In this document: positions 1 to 8,128 of the stretch, one piece after another
Layout of the letters: each line of letters begins with the position of its first letter
Numbering within the stretch: position 1 is the stretch's first letter
Assembly: GCF_025753795.1 (NCBI RefSeq)
Contig: NZ_JAOWPS010000006.1
Location: 248,001 to 312,000 of the forward strand
DNA from: Mesorhizobium sp. YC-39
GTDB lineage: Bacteria > Pseudomonadota > Alphaproteobacteria > Rhizobiales > Rhizobiaceae
DNA: 64,000 nt
Direction of reading: 5' to 3'
The notes under the pieces: model-generated
What the model was told of the DNA's origin: nothing
The model's input: the letters and a program-made list of their open reading frames with translations, nothing else
The model's database searches: none
Made by a program: the position numbers and the translations under genes

Positions 1-339
1 TTCGCCGTCGCATCGATAACCTTGGCTCATGCCGGCCAGTCTCATGCAACCGTGTTCGCGGCTTGGCAAGTGACCAACGTGCCGTTTGGCGATACGCTCA
101 ACGTGCGCAAGTATCCGTCAGGGGCATCCCAGAAGCAGGCTGCCTATCCCAATGGCGCGGTCCTGCAGATGACTGGCAAATGCACCGGTGGCATAAACCT
201 GCTCGATATCGCCAATCAGCCGGCTTGGAAGCAGGAACAGAAGATCCGCTACCGCTGGTGCGAAGTCTGGCACGATCCGGCCCAGAACGGCAATTTCGTC
301 ACCGGCTGGGTCTACGGAAAGTACATCACTCCCCATTGA
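1..339 (+). CDS. Secreted SH3-like protein, 5'-truncated by window edge
   Basis: The reading frame is open from base 1, so the true start lies upstream. The first visible residues (FAVASITLAHA) look like the end of a signal peptide with cleavage near AHA. The mature part has VTNVPFGDTLNVRKYPS, typical of a bacterial SH3-like (SH3b) fold with the conserved LNVR turn, and ends in a second aromatic segment, GWVYGKYITPH, also typical of SH3b. Such proteins are usually periplasmic and often bind cell wall. There is no partner gene in view. A TTG at 22 could be taken as a start by gene callers, but it would cut through the signal peptide. The fold assignment is by motif only; the specific role is unknown. 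Confidence 0.6.
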   Translation, partial: FAVASITLAHAGQSHATVFAAWQVTNVPFGDTLNVRKYPSGASQKQAAYPNGAVLQMTGKCTGGINLLDIANQPAWKQEQKIRYRWCEVWHDPAQNGNFVTGWVYGKYITPH

Positions 340-379
340 TGGATTAGTGCCGACAGCAGCGTTGATCTCTGTTTTGCCA

Positions 380-480
380 ATGCATGTCGCGCAAAAGTGC
401 GCAGCGGTTTTGCGACAACGACATGCATAAACAGGAACTTAAAGCGCGTCGCATGAATCTGCTCAGGTGCGACGCGCTTT
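380..480. repeat. Two-palindrome intergenic repeat, copy 1
   Basis: Two adjacent inverted repeats. The first (380-428) has arms ATGCATGTCG and CGACATGCAT enclosing CGCAAAA/TTTTGCG. The second (441-480) has perfect 13-base arms AAAGCGCGTCGCA and TGCGACGCGCTTT. The same composite occurs at 1349-1477, and the first half again at 25935-25983. It resembles the mosaic intergenic repeats known from rhizobia (RIME-like), and the second hairpin could act as a transcription terminator. Confidence 0.8.
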
Positions 481-878
481 AATATGCCAGCACAAGCACA
501 TCGCAACCTGCGGTTTTGTTGATTTCTGAAACAACCAGATAGCCATGCGCCACGGTCAAGCATAGCCAAGCATTCGGCCCTCTTCATCGGGCATCGCGGA
601 TGTAAAGACGGCTTGACGTTGCGTCAACGGTTGCTGGTCTGACCAGAAAATATGCCAAAGTTACAGGTCGCACGAAAGATTGAAGCTGACTGCGGAATAT
701 TTGATTGCCATCGACGAATATAGCGTAAGAAGCGAATTGACTTACTTGGTCTACAGGCCCATTAAGATACCGCGACGCGAATCGTAGTGGCTCTTTCCTG
801 CAAAAAGTTCGCGCGATGCCCTATCTCTAGAAAAAAAGGGCGCAGACAGAAACAACTCTCGTTGGGGCCGTGAAGACC
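481..878. other. Intergenic region upstream of mucR
   Basis: About 400 bases with no convincing gene. It holds two small perfect palindromes, TTGACG-TTG-CGTCAA (613-627) and CTGGTC-T-GACCAG (634-646), followed by an AT-richer stretch (about 650-780) leading to mucR. MucR-family proteins commonly regulate themselves through AT-rich sites, so this is the expected place for such sites, but none is demonstrated here. Confidence 0.4.
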
Positions 879-1304
879 ATGGATATTATCGAAACACCTT
901 CCAGAAACAGTGATGCGCTGATCGAATTGACGGCCGATGTGGTGGCCGCCTATGTCAGCAACAATCCGGTGCCGGTCGGCGAGCTGCCGAACCTTATCGC
1001 TGATGTCCATGCCGCTCTCGGGCGCGTGGGCGGTGCCAGCGAACAGCCTCCTGCCGACAAACAGAAGCCGGCTGTAAATCCGAAACGCTCCGTCCATGAC
1101 GACTACATCGTCTGTCTTGAGGACGGCAAGAAGTTCAAATCGCTGAAGCGTCATTTGATGACCCACTACGGTCTGACGCCGGACGAGTATCGCGAAAAGT
1201 GGAATTTGGACGCAAGCTATCCGATGGTTGCTCCAAACTATGCTGCTGCCCGCTCCCAACTCGCCAAGAAGATGGGTCTCGGTCGCAAGCGCAAGGGGCG
1301 CTGA
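879..1304 (+). CDS. mucR: MucR/Ros family transcriptional regulator
   Basis: A 141-residue DNA-binding protein of the Ros/MucR family, which in rhizobia controls exopolysaccharide, motility and host-interaction genes. The N-terminus (ELTADVVAAYVSNNPVPVGELPNLI) is the family signature and forms the oligomerisation region. The C-terminal half contains the prokaryotic zinc-finger segment CLEDGKKFKSLKRHLMTHYG followed by LTPDEYREKWNL and a basic tail (LGRKRKGR). The second cysteine of the classical finger is replaced by aspartate (CxxD), as in many MucR proteins. I chose ATG 879; an in-frame GTG at 870 is an alternative. It is monocistronic, with palindromic repeats on both sides. Confidence 0.9.
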   Translation: MDIIETPSRNSDALIELTADVVAAYVSNNPVPVGELPNLIADVHAALGRVGGASEQPPADKQKPAVNPKRSVHDDYIVCLEDGKKFKSLKRHLMTHYGLTPDEYREKWNLDASYPMVAPNYAAARSQLAKKMGLGRKRKGR

Positions 1305-1348
1305 ATCGCGCCCTTCGCAGCCTGGATACGACAAGCGACGGCGCCCTG

Positions 1349-1477
1349 ATGCGTGTCGCGCAAAAGCATGCCCACGGGCTTGACCTGAGGGTACGCAGCG
1401 GTTTTGCGATAGACGACATGCATAAAGCAAGAACCTAAAGCGCGTCGCATGAATCTGTTCAAACGCGACGCGCCTTA
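1349..1477. repeat. Two-palindrome intergenic repeat, copy 2
   Basis: Second copy of the element at 380-480, lying between convergent mucR and sufE. The first palindrome carries about 25 extra bases in its loop. The second hairpin has arms GCGCGTCG and CGACGCGC. The position between two convergent genes suits a two-way terminator. Confidence 0.75.
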
Positions 1478-1503
1478 GGGCGCCGTTTTGGTTTTTGGAA
1501 TAA

Positions 1504-1932
1504 TCAGGCGGTCTGCTTCAAGGCAGCCTCGGCGTCGCGCTTGATGCGCTTGACCATCGAACGAAGACCATTGGCGCGCTGCGGCGACAGGTGCTCGTCG
1601 AGGCCGAGCCCCTTCAGGGTGGCTTCGGCGTCGGTTTTCTGGATCTCGCTCGCCGGCCGCCCCGAAAACAGCGCCAGCATGATGGCAACGAGGCCGCGCA
1701 CGATATGGGCGTCCGAATCGCCCTTGAAGGTGATGACCGGGTCAGCGCCCGGTTCTTGTTCGGTCGTCAGCCACACCTGGCTGACGCAGCCGGGCACCTT
1801 GTTGGCGGGGTTGCGGTCGGCGTCGGGAAACGGCGGCAGCGCTTCACCCAGTTCGATCACATAGCGATAGCGGTCTTCCCACTCATCGAGCAGGGAAAAG
1901 TCGTCGCGTATCGTTTGGATCGTCGTGGTCAT
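1504..1932 (-). CDS. sufE: SufE family cysteine desulfuration protein
   Basis: A 142-residue SufE-type sulfur acceptor. SufE takes persulfide sulfur from the cysteine desulfurase SufS and passes it to the SufBCD scaffold for Fe-S cluster assembly in the cytoplasm. The family core is clear: IRDDFSLLDEWEDRYRYVIELG, then NKVPGCVSQVW, whose cysteine is the persulfide carrier, and RGLVAIMLALFSGRP. Length is normal for the family. ATG at 1932 is preferred over a GTG one codon upstream. No other suf gene is nearby, so this is a stand-alone copy, which is common in alphaproteobacteria. Confidence 0.93.
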   Translation of the reverse strand: MTTTIQTIRDDFSLLDEWEDRYRYVIELGEALPPFPDADRNPANKVPGCVSQVWLTTEQEPGADPVITFKGDSDAHIVRGLVAIMLALFSGRPASEIQKTDAEATLKGLGLDEHLSPQRANGLRSMVKRIKRDAEAALKQTA

Positions 1933-2047
1933 CACCCCCGGATATAGTCATCCGGCGCTGCCGCGTCACGGAAAAAGAGGAAAAACACCGCAGACGTCGA
2001 GAGGTCTGACGCGCCTGCGGTGTGTCGCCAAAATGGCGCAAACGGTC

Positions 2048-2428
2048 TCAATTGGTCGTCGGTGCTTCCACCGGTATCTCGACTGTCGCGGGCAGGACGA
2101 TGGTCTCGGCCACGCTACCGGTCGCCACCGTGGTGTCGAGCCCGGTCGCTGGCTTGTCTTCTGTTTGTCTGTCGTCCAGCATGGCGGCCGCGATCTTGGC
2201 GGTCTCCTTGGCGCGGGCGGTGATCGTCTGCATGGCCGACTTGCCGGTCTCGCAGACGTCGGGCTTGCGTTCGCATATGCCGGCAATGTCGCCGACCGCT
2301 TCGCGTGCCGCAAACAGAGCCTGGAGAGGGCCGACGCTTTGATGGCCGGTCTCGTTGGAGCCGACACTCAACGGCAATGCCAGAAGCACCAGCGAAAACC
2401 AGAAAGCCATTCTTATCAGAAAGCTCAT
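2048..2428 (-). CDS. DUF5330 domain small membrane/exported protein
   Basis: A 126-residue protein beginning with a hydrophobic segment (MSFLIRMAFWFSLVLLALP) that is a signal anchor or signal peptide. The middle region, ALFAAREAVGDIAGICERKPDVCETGKSA, with its two cysteines is the core I associate with the DUF5330 family of Hyphomicrobiales; its function is unknown. The C-terminal 45 residues are low-complexity (Thr, Val, Ala, Pro). The start at 2428 is supported by GAGGGC seven bases upstream. Longer in-frame starts reach 2503 but lack homologous character. Confidence 0.75.
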   Translation of the reverse strand: MSFLIRMAFWFSLVLLALPLSVGSNETGHQSVGPLQALFAAREAVGDIAGICERKPDVCETGKSAMQTITARAKETAKIAAAMLDDRQTEDKPATGLDTTVATGSVAETIVLPATVEIPVEAPTTN

Positions 2429-2937
2429 AGGACTGCCCTCATCCGTGACCGGATCATGCCTTCGTGCGGCATGACCTCTTTTATGGGCATGATCGTGGCA
2501 CATACGCGCAAAGGACGGCTTGCCTGGTCAGCGAAAATTTTCCTCAAATTTTAGGCAAATTCGAAACGAAGCGTTTTGCAATGGATTTGCTTCAAATCCT
2601 GTCGATTTTCTTGAGTGAAAAGTAACCATCTAACTATTTGTTTTTCAATTATTTTCAGTGGGAAGGCGGTGCGCTGACGCCAATTGTCCGGCGCGCAGTC
2701 GCGGCCCGCCTGGATAACCCTCCGTTTACTATGGCGGCAATTGCCCCGGGGTTTCCGCCGCTGGCCTCCCAATATTTGTCGCATGCTGGGCATTGGTCGG
2801 CCCGGCCTTATCCATTCCTTAAACGCTGGATGCGAGTTTCAGATCAATAAAAGCGACCTGCAAAGCAGGACAGTTCACGACCGGGTGCGAGTGCGTTGAG
2901 TTCGATCGGGGCCAAATACGTTGAATTGCCCGGCGCG
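2429..2937. other. Intergenic region before the DivJ-like kinase
   Basis: About 500 bases without a supported gene. Near 2451-2476 there is an imperfect palindrome, GATCATGCC/GGCATGACC, related to the GATCATG repeats found elsewhere in the window. An AT-rich stretch with runs of A and T (about 2530-2660) may hold promoters for the flanking divergent genes, but I cannot place -10/-35 boxes with confidence. Confidence 0.4.
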
Positions 2938-4698
2938 ATGGCGGCCGGTTGCGAGCGTATGGTTCATCCATCCATCCTTGAGCAGAACGATCGCTTGCGC
3001 CAGCGCCGCTTCATCGGCGTCATGCTGGCCGCTCCGTTCTTTGCCGCGGGAGCCGCGGTCACGCTGGTCACCTCCGGCATGGGCGCGGCGGTCACCGTGG
3101 CTGCGATCTTCGCGAGTTTCGGCCTTTGCTGGTTTGCGGCCTTGCTGGTGGCGGCGACGGGCAAGATGGCGCTTGCCGGCCGGGCAGCCCTGGTGTTGGG
3201 CGGTCTCGCTGTGGCCGGTGTCATTGCCGCAGCGGGAGGCCTGGCCTCACCGGTCGCCCTGCTTGCCTTGGCGCTGCCGTTCGAAGCCTGGTGGATCGGC
3301 GGCTCGCGGCGTGCGGCACTGTGGGGGGGCGTAGCCGCGTTCGCTGCCGTCCTTCTGCAATATTTTGCCGGTTCTGTCTTGCCGCTCAATCTCACGGAGA
3401 TTGCCGCGTGGCACTGGCTGCTGCCGTTGGCCTGGGCCTTCACGCTTGTTCCTCGCCTTGCAGCACATGGCAATCCGGCCGGCGCGCGGCTCGATCCGGC
3501 GACCGACGATCGGCTCGAGAACATCGTCGACGCCGTTGTCTTGCGGATCGGCAGGCATGGTGAGGTTCTGGATGCGTCGGCCAAGGCGCGCACGATCCTG
3601 AAGCTGCAACCGGAGCTGTTGTTCGGCACCGGCCTGTTCGACCGGATTCATCTCTCCGATCGTGTGGCATACCTCAGCGCATTGGCTGACATGCGTGATG
3701 GTGCATTGTCGCGCCGGCTCGATCTTCGCGTCCGGCTGCCGCAAAACGGCAATGGCGCGACGGCGGACAACTACCGGCCGTTTTCCCTTGAGCTGGCGCG
3801 GGCCGAAACACAGCAGGATGTCTTCACACTCGTCTTGCGCGAGAATGGCGAAGTAGCCCGATTGCGCGAAGACCTTGCCGCCGCGAACGAGGCGGCGGCT
3901 TCCGCCGAAGTGGCGAAGGGGCGGTTCCTGGCAGTCGTCAGCCACGAGCTTCGCACGCCGCTCAATGCCATCATCGGTTTTTCCGACATGCTGCTGCACG
4001 AAATGTTCGGCGGCTTCAAGGACCCCCGCCAGAAGGAATATGTCGGCCTGGTCAGGGAGTCCGGCCAGCATTTGCTTGCCGTCGTCACCTCGATACTCGA
4101 CGTATCGAGGATCGAATCCGGCGCCTATGCGACCGAGCCGGAACCGTTCCGTTTCGTGGAAGCGGTCGAAATGTGCCAGTCGATGATGCGCCTGCAAGCC
4201 GAGGCAAAGAACATCGATCTGCAAACGCAGATCGCGCCGGATGCGGGCGAGATAAATGCCGATCGTCGTGCCGTGCAGCAGATCCTCATCAACCTCGTCT
4301 CCAACGCGATCAAGTTCACGCCCGATGGCGGCGATGTCGTCGTCGGCGCCAAGCGGATCGGCTCGCGACTGCACTTCTGGGTCAGGGACACCGGCATTGG
4401 AATTGCTGAGGAAGATTTCGAGAATCTCGGCAAGCCGTTCATGCAGATCCAGAACGACTACACGCGCCGCTTCGAGGGAACCGGCCTCGGCTTGTCGCTG
4501 GTCAAGGGCCTGGTGGCGCTGCACGACGGCACGATGTCGATCGAGAGCATGCCGGGCGAGGGCACCACGGTCACGATCAGCCTGCCGGTAAAGGGGCCAA
4601 AGGGGCGTTCGACCGACAAGCCCGGCGTGCTGCCGATGCCTGCGGCCAGGACGAAGGGGGAAGGGGACAGGAATGGCTCGCTCCGCAAAACAGCCTAA
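2938..4698 (+). CDS. divJ: DivJ-like membrane sensor histidine kinase
   Basis: A kinase of about 586 residues. The first 170 residues form about six membrane segments, followed by a PAS-like region (roughly 180-300, RLENIVDAVVLRIGRHGEVLD), a short coiled linker, a HisKA domain with VVSHELRTPLNAIIGFSDML, and a HATPase domain with NLVSNAIKFTPDGG, VRDTGIGI and GTGLGLSLVKG. The H-box matches the DivJ/PleC group that acts on DivK to set the alphaproteobacterial cell cycle. The multi-pass N-terminus and single PAS suit DivJ better than PleC, and a PleC-like gene lies at 38231-40552. The start is uncertain: TTG 2896, ATG 2938 and ATG 2959 are all possible. It overlaps the next gene by 26 bases, implying one transcript. 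The DivJ identity is inferred from architecture. Confidence 0.65.
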   Translation: MAAGCERMVHPSILEQNDRLRQRRFIGVMLAAPFFAAGAAVTLVTSGMGAAVTVAAIFASFGLCWFAALLVAATGKMALAGRAALVLGGLAVAGVIAAAGGLASPVALLALALPFEAWWIGGSRRAALWGGVAAFAAVLLQYFAGSVLPLNLTEIAAWHWLLPLAWAFTLVPRLAAHGNPAGARLDPATDDRLENIVDAVVLRIGRHGEVLDASAKARTILKLQPELLFGTGLFDRIHLSDRVAYLSALADMRDGALSRRLDLRVRLPQNGNGATADNYRPFSLELARAETQQDVFTLVLRENGEVARLREDLAAANEAAASAEVAKGRFLAVVSHELRTPLNAIIGFSDMLLHEMFGGFKDPRQKEYVGLVRESGQHLLAVVTSILDVSRIESGAYATEPEPFRFVEAVEMCQSMMRLQAEAKNIDLQTQIAPDAGEINADRRAVQQILINLVSNAIKFTPDGGDVVVGAKRIGSRLHFWVRDTGIGIAEEDFENLGKPFMQIQNDYTRRFEGTGLGLSLVKGLVALHDGTMSIESMPGEGTTVTISLPVKGPKGRSTDKPGVLPMPAARTKGEGDRNGSLRKTA

Positions 4699-5437
4699 GG
4701 CGGTCAGGCGCCGTGGCAATGCGCTTCAGGGCGGCGCGGTCGCGGTTGGCAGCCTGATTTCGCGCAATCCGGTTCTGGTCGGCGGTTCGACCGCCTTCCT
4801 GGTGACGCTGTTCTATGTCTCGGCCAACGCCCTGTGGTACCAGCCCTTTCCGCATGCCGGCGCGTTTTTCGCCACCAGGAGCATCGAGGCCTTTCCTCGC
4901 GCGGACACCGATGAGCCCGAAACCACCATCAACATCGTGCGGCCCGGCCCAGCCCCGGCTCAGAGCGACCCGGTCGTCGAACAGGTTCAGGGCATATTGA
5001 AGGATCTCGATTTCTACTCCGGTACTGTCGACGGCATTACCGGGCCCAACACGCGCAAAGCCATCCAGGCCTATCAGCAAAAGGTCGGGCTCAACGCTTC
5101 CGGCGAGATCGACAGCGTGCTGCTTGATCAACTGGGCGCCACGCCAACCGCCTCGACCGTACCGCATCCGGCGCCCCGCCCGGACCAGACGGCTGCCGTT
5201 CCCATTCCGGCCTCGGCGCCGGCAGGTGCGGCAGCGCCGGCGCCCGATGCCCGCATCATCAAGATCCAGGCCGGACTGAAAGCATTCGGCAATGACGATA
5301 TGCAGCTCGACGGCGTGGTCGGCGCGCGCACCAAGGCCGCGATCAAGGAATTCCAGTCGCTGTTCGGACTGCCGGAAACCGGCGAACCCGACGAGGTCGT
5401 CTACGTCAAGATGCGCGAGATCGGCCTCACCAACTGA
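4673..5437 (+). CDS. Peptidoglycan-binding domain membrane protein
   Basis: A 254-residue protein with a basic N-terminus, one membrane segment (about residues 37-58, VLVGGSTAFLVTLFYVSANA) and two PG_binding_1 repeats. The first (about 100-150) reads QGILKDLDFYSGTVDGITGPN and the second (about 190-250) QAGLKAFGNDDMQLDGVVGAR; both carry the D-G-x-x-G-x-x-T turn. A Pro/Ala linker separates them. It therefore sits in the inner membrane with wall-binding repeats in the periplasm. It overlaps the 3' end of the DivJ-like kinase gene, with GGGGACAGGA just before the ATG, so the two are probably co-translated. The pairing suggests a link between the kinase and the cell wall, which is inference. Confidence 0.8.
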   Translation: MARSAKQPKAVRRRGNALQGGAVAVGSLISRNPVLVGGSTAFLVTLFYVSANALWYQPFPHAGAFFATRSIEAFPRADTDEPETTINIVRPGPAPAQSDPVVEQVQGILKDLDFYSGTVDGITGPNTRKAIQAYQQKVGLNASGEIDSVLLDQLGATPTASTVPHPAPRPDQTAAVPIPASAPAGAAAPAPDARIIKIQAGLKAFGNDDMQLDGVVGARTKAAIKEFQSLFGLPETGEPDEVVYVKMREIGLTN

Positions 5438-5634
5438 GGTAAGCAAGACGTCGGTGGCGAAGCTCCACGGCGAACTGATGCATCGCTCCTGGGAGCATTC
5501 CGTGGGCAGTTGCCACTGCTACGGTCCAGCCCTTAAGCCACCTTCGTTGTTGATAGGCGCGTGAGTCGTGGCGCTGGCAAAGAATTGCCGTAATCGCAGC
5601 GAAAGCAAGGATCGGCGTTCTCTAAGGTTCTCCG

Positions 5635-6240
5635 ATGCAATCCCAGCCTGCCGATCAGAAAGCTCGTATCCGTTTGCTCCAGCTAGGAGCCCTACTGCTT
5701 CTCATCGCGTTTATGACGATGAGGCCTGCGTTCTCGCGAGATGGCAGCGATACGGTCGAATGCCTTGGCGTAGCGCTTGTTCTGCTTTGCGTTGCAGGCC
5801 GAATGTGGAGCATCCTCTATATTGGAGCAAAAAAGAATCGGGAGCTGATAACCGTCGGGCCATATTCGATGACCCGCAACCCGCTTTACTTTTTTTCCAT
5901 GCTTGGCGCGGCCGGCATTGGACTTTTCGTAGGCTCGCTGGTGTCGGCGTTGATACTGGCGCTTCTTGTCTATCTCGTTCTGGTCACGACAGCAGGCAAA
6001 GAGGCGGCGCACCTTGAGACACTTTTCGGCGAGCGATACCGAGAGTATGCGCGGCGAACTCCGATGTTCTGGCCGAAGCCGTCACTTTTTCGCGAAGCCG
6101 ATGATGTCGCATTTTCACCTGCTGCTCTTAAGCGCACATTTCTAGACGGATTGCTTTTCATTGCAGCGCTTCCGGCGATCGAGCTTGTCGAGGTTGTCAA
6201 GGAAACCGACTTCGTTCCAATCTTTTTCGCGCTCTTCTAG
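5635..6240 (+). CDS. Isoprenylcysteine carboxyl methyltransferase-like membrane protein
   Basis: A 201-residue multi-pass membrane protein. The segment GAKKNRELITVGPYSMTRNPLYF followed by EAAHLETLFGERYREYARRTPMFWP is the signature of the ICMT/PEMT fold (SAM-dependent methyltransferases acting on lipids or lipidated substrates at the membrane). Hydrophobic segments lie at about 14-30, 40-58, 85-115 and 170-200. The substrate is unknown; bacterial members often have no assigned role. Base composition is visibly more AT-rich than the flanking genes, with codons such as TTA, CTA and AGA that are scarce nearby, so it may be a later insertion between the peptidoglycan-binding gene and DUF1491. Confidence 0.75.
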   Translation: MQSQPADQKARIRLLQLGALLLLIAFMTMRPAFSRDGSDTVECLGVALVLLCVAGRMWSILYIGAKKNRELITVGPYSMTRNPLYFFSMLGAAGIGLFVGSLVSALILALLVYLVLVTTAGKEAAHLETLFGERYREYARRTPMFWPKPSLFREADDVAFSPAALKRTFLDGLLFIAALPAIELVEVVKETDFVPIFFALF

Positions 6241-6355
6241 GGTCCCTGCCCATGAATGGCTTTTCATGATGTGGCTGTTGTGATTCACGGTCCCGAAAGA
6301 GGCCACTGATGAATCGGAATCCGGGTAGAGCCCGGATGTCACTAGAGACCTTGCC

Positions 6356-6703
6356 ATGCGCGTAACCACCGATCTGTGGGTGTCGGCCCTTCTGCGCCGG
6401 GTTTTCGGCGCCGGCGGCTTTGCCGCCGTGGTCAAGCGCGGCGCGACCGAGGCCGGCGCTGTCTTTGTGCTGGCGCGGGGCAGGCTGGGCGAACTTGCCT
6501 TGTTCGGGCCAGCGCCGCAGACGAGCTACGATTCGGCCAAGCCCGACGAACGTTTTTTCAGCCTGCTCGGCGCTGGCGAGGATGCCGCCGCGCTCGACGC
6601 AAGGCTGGAGAGGGAGAAAAAATTCGATTCCGATATCTGGGTGGTCGAGATCGAGGCCGGCGCGGTTCCGGTCGAGGAGCTTATTGCCGTCAAGATGCCT
6701 TGA
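6356..6703 (+). CDS. DUF1491 family protein
   Basis: A 115-residue cytoplasmic protein beginning MRVTTDLWVSALLRRVFGAGGFAAV and containing KRGATEAGAVFV and DARLEREKKFDSDIWVVEIE, which match the DUF1491 family of alphaproteobacteria. The function is unknown. Length is normal. Its end overlaps the convergent DUF2336 gene by 14 bases. Confidence 0.85.
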   Translation: MRVTTDLWVSALLRRVFGAGGFAAVVKRGATEAGAVFVLARGRLGELALFGPAPQTSYDSAKPDERFFSLLGAGEDAAALDARLEREKKFDSDIWVVEIEAGAVPVEELIAVKMP

Positions 6704-7745
6704 GGCTGGCAATCGCGGGACCATTGTCGCTGTCTTGCGCCATGCGCATATCGGCGTTCGCTGCGGCGCGCACGATGCCGCGAACCGCCGTCGACAAAAT
6801 CTCGGCCTTCCAGTTGCGGACCTTGTCCAGGGCCGCGTCGCGATGCAGCAGGCGGTAACGATCAAGGAAGATGCGGATCGCCTGCGGATGCGGAAACGCG
6901 GTGGGATAGACGGCGACCGCGATCAGGAACGCCTTGTCCTCGCTGAGGTCAAGCGCGCGCAAGGCTGCCAGCAGCGACGTATAGTTCTGGTTTGCCGTGA
7001 GCGACCGCGCCGTCGAGAAGTCGATGTCGAGCGCGTCGGCCAGCGCGGTCTGGAAGAATGCCGCGTTGCCGCTCAGCGCCGTCTCGCGCAGTTTGACATA
7101 GGTTTGCGCGCCGACGAACGGATTGACTGCCGCTCCGCCGCTCTCCGCATCGGTCCGCATCATCGACCTCAACCGGCGCCGTGCATTTTCGGCGCCGATG
7201 CCGGGTAGTGGCTTTCTGTGAGGGGCAGCAGGAGCGATTTCGGCGCTCTCAGGCGCATCAGTGACCGCGTCGGGCTGCAGCACGCGCACCAGCGTCGGCT
7301 TTTCGAGCGCCCTGATCAGCTGGGCGATGGTCGGGTTCAAATCCCTGCGGCGCGCGATGGCGCGTGCATGCGGCAGCCCGTGACGCCCGATGAGCGCTAT
7401 GAGGTCGACGTCGCTGACGGCGCGCGAGCGGATGAGCAACGGCGCGGCGATGTCGACCGGTTCCTCGCACAGCCGCCGGACCAGCGCGGCAGGAGCATAT
7501 TCGCATTCGGAAAGTGCCGCGGCGACGTAACGGCGCGATTCGACCGATACATTGCCGAAAAGCGGAAGCGTCAGATCTTCGAGTTGCGCGATCTCCCGAC
7601 GGGAAGGGCGGGTGAGCGAACAGAACGCCGACACCGCCGCGCGGAACAGCCTTTCGGCCTTTCCCGATTCAGTCCGTATTGCGATTTGCCTGAAATCCGA
7701 AGATGACACGGAGGATACGCCCGACACTCGACACGATCTGGCCAT
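6690..7745 (-). CDS. DUF2336 domain protein
   Basis: A protein of about 351 residues, largely alpha-helical, with features of DUF2336: repeated hydrophobic helices such as DLTLPLFGNVSVESRRYVAAALSE, ERPVDIAAPLLIRS-like segments, DVDLIALIGRHGLPHARAIARR and DLNPTIAQLIRAL. These resemble HEAT-type pairs. Function is unknown; the family occurs across alphaproteobacteria. I start at ATG 7745; an upstream in-frame start at 7787 exists. It is convergent with the DUF1491 gene and divergent from the small gene at 7898. Confidence 0.8.
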   Translation of the reverse strand: MARSCRVSGVSSVSSSDFRQIAIRTESGKAERLFRAAVSAFCSLTRPSRREIAQLEDLTLPLFGNVSVESRRYVAAALSECEYAPAALVRRLCEEPVDIAAPLLIRSRAVSDVDLIALIGRHGLPHARAIARRRDLNPTIAQLIRALEKPTLVRVLQPDAVTDAPESAEIAPAAPHRKPLPGIGAENARRRLRSMMRTDAESGGAAVNPFVGAQTYVKLRETALSGNAAFFQTALADALDIDFSTARSLTANQNYTSLLAALRALDLSEDKAFLIAVAVYPTAFPHPQAIRIFLDRYRLLHRDAALDKVRNWKAEILSTAVRGIVRAAANADMRMAQDSDNGPAIASLKAS

Positions 7746-7897
7746 GCTCAACCGGGACTGTGTCGGTTTCGCCTTGGACAAGAACAAAGATCAAGTTAGC
7801 GGCGATCCGTTAGCGTTCCGTTAACCTACTGCCATCCTTAATCAGAATTGGAGGCGTTGCGTTGTGCTCCGGGGCAACCGAGAGGAATGCACGAACC

Positions 7898-8113
7898 ATG
7901 GGCATGGTACTGTCTTTCGTGCCGCGAACGGCGGCAACCAATCGAGCAAATCGAAACACCGGAACACCGGCGGCGGTGATCATCTTTCCCGGGGTCCGCT
8001 ATGAACAGCGGCCACTGACGGGAGAGGCGCGGCCGGGCGCCGGTCCGGACAAGCCAGGCTCGTCGGCGACGATGCCAAGCTCGTCAGGGACGCTGCCTGT
8101 TCCGCACCACTGA
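7898..8113 (+). CDS. Small hypothetical protein with IIFPGVRYE motif
   Basis: A 71-residue protein starting MGMVLSFVPRTAATNRANR and containing AAVIIFPGVRYEQRP. I recall short proteins with this VIIFPGVRYE motif next to DUF2336 genes in other Hyphomicrobiales, which supports a real gene. There is no membrane segment or known domain, and the C-terminal half is rich in Pro, Gly and Ser. It is divergent from the DUF2336 gene with about 150 bases between them. The ATG at 7898 is chosen because the recalled family begins here. Confidence 0.6.
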   Translation: MGMVLSFVPRTAATNRANRNTGTPAAVIIFPGVRYEQRPLTGEARPGAGPDKPGSSATMPSSSGTLPVPHH

Positions 8114-8128
8114 GTTTCGGGATCAGCT

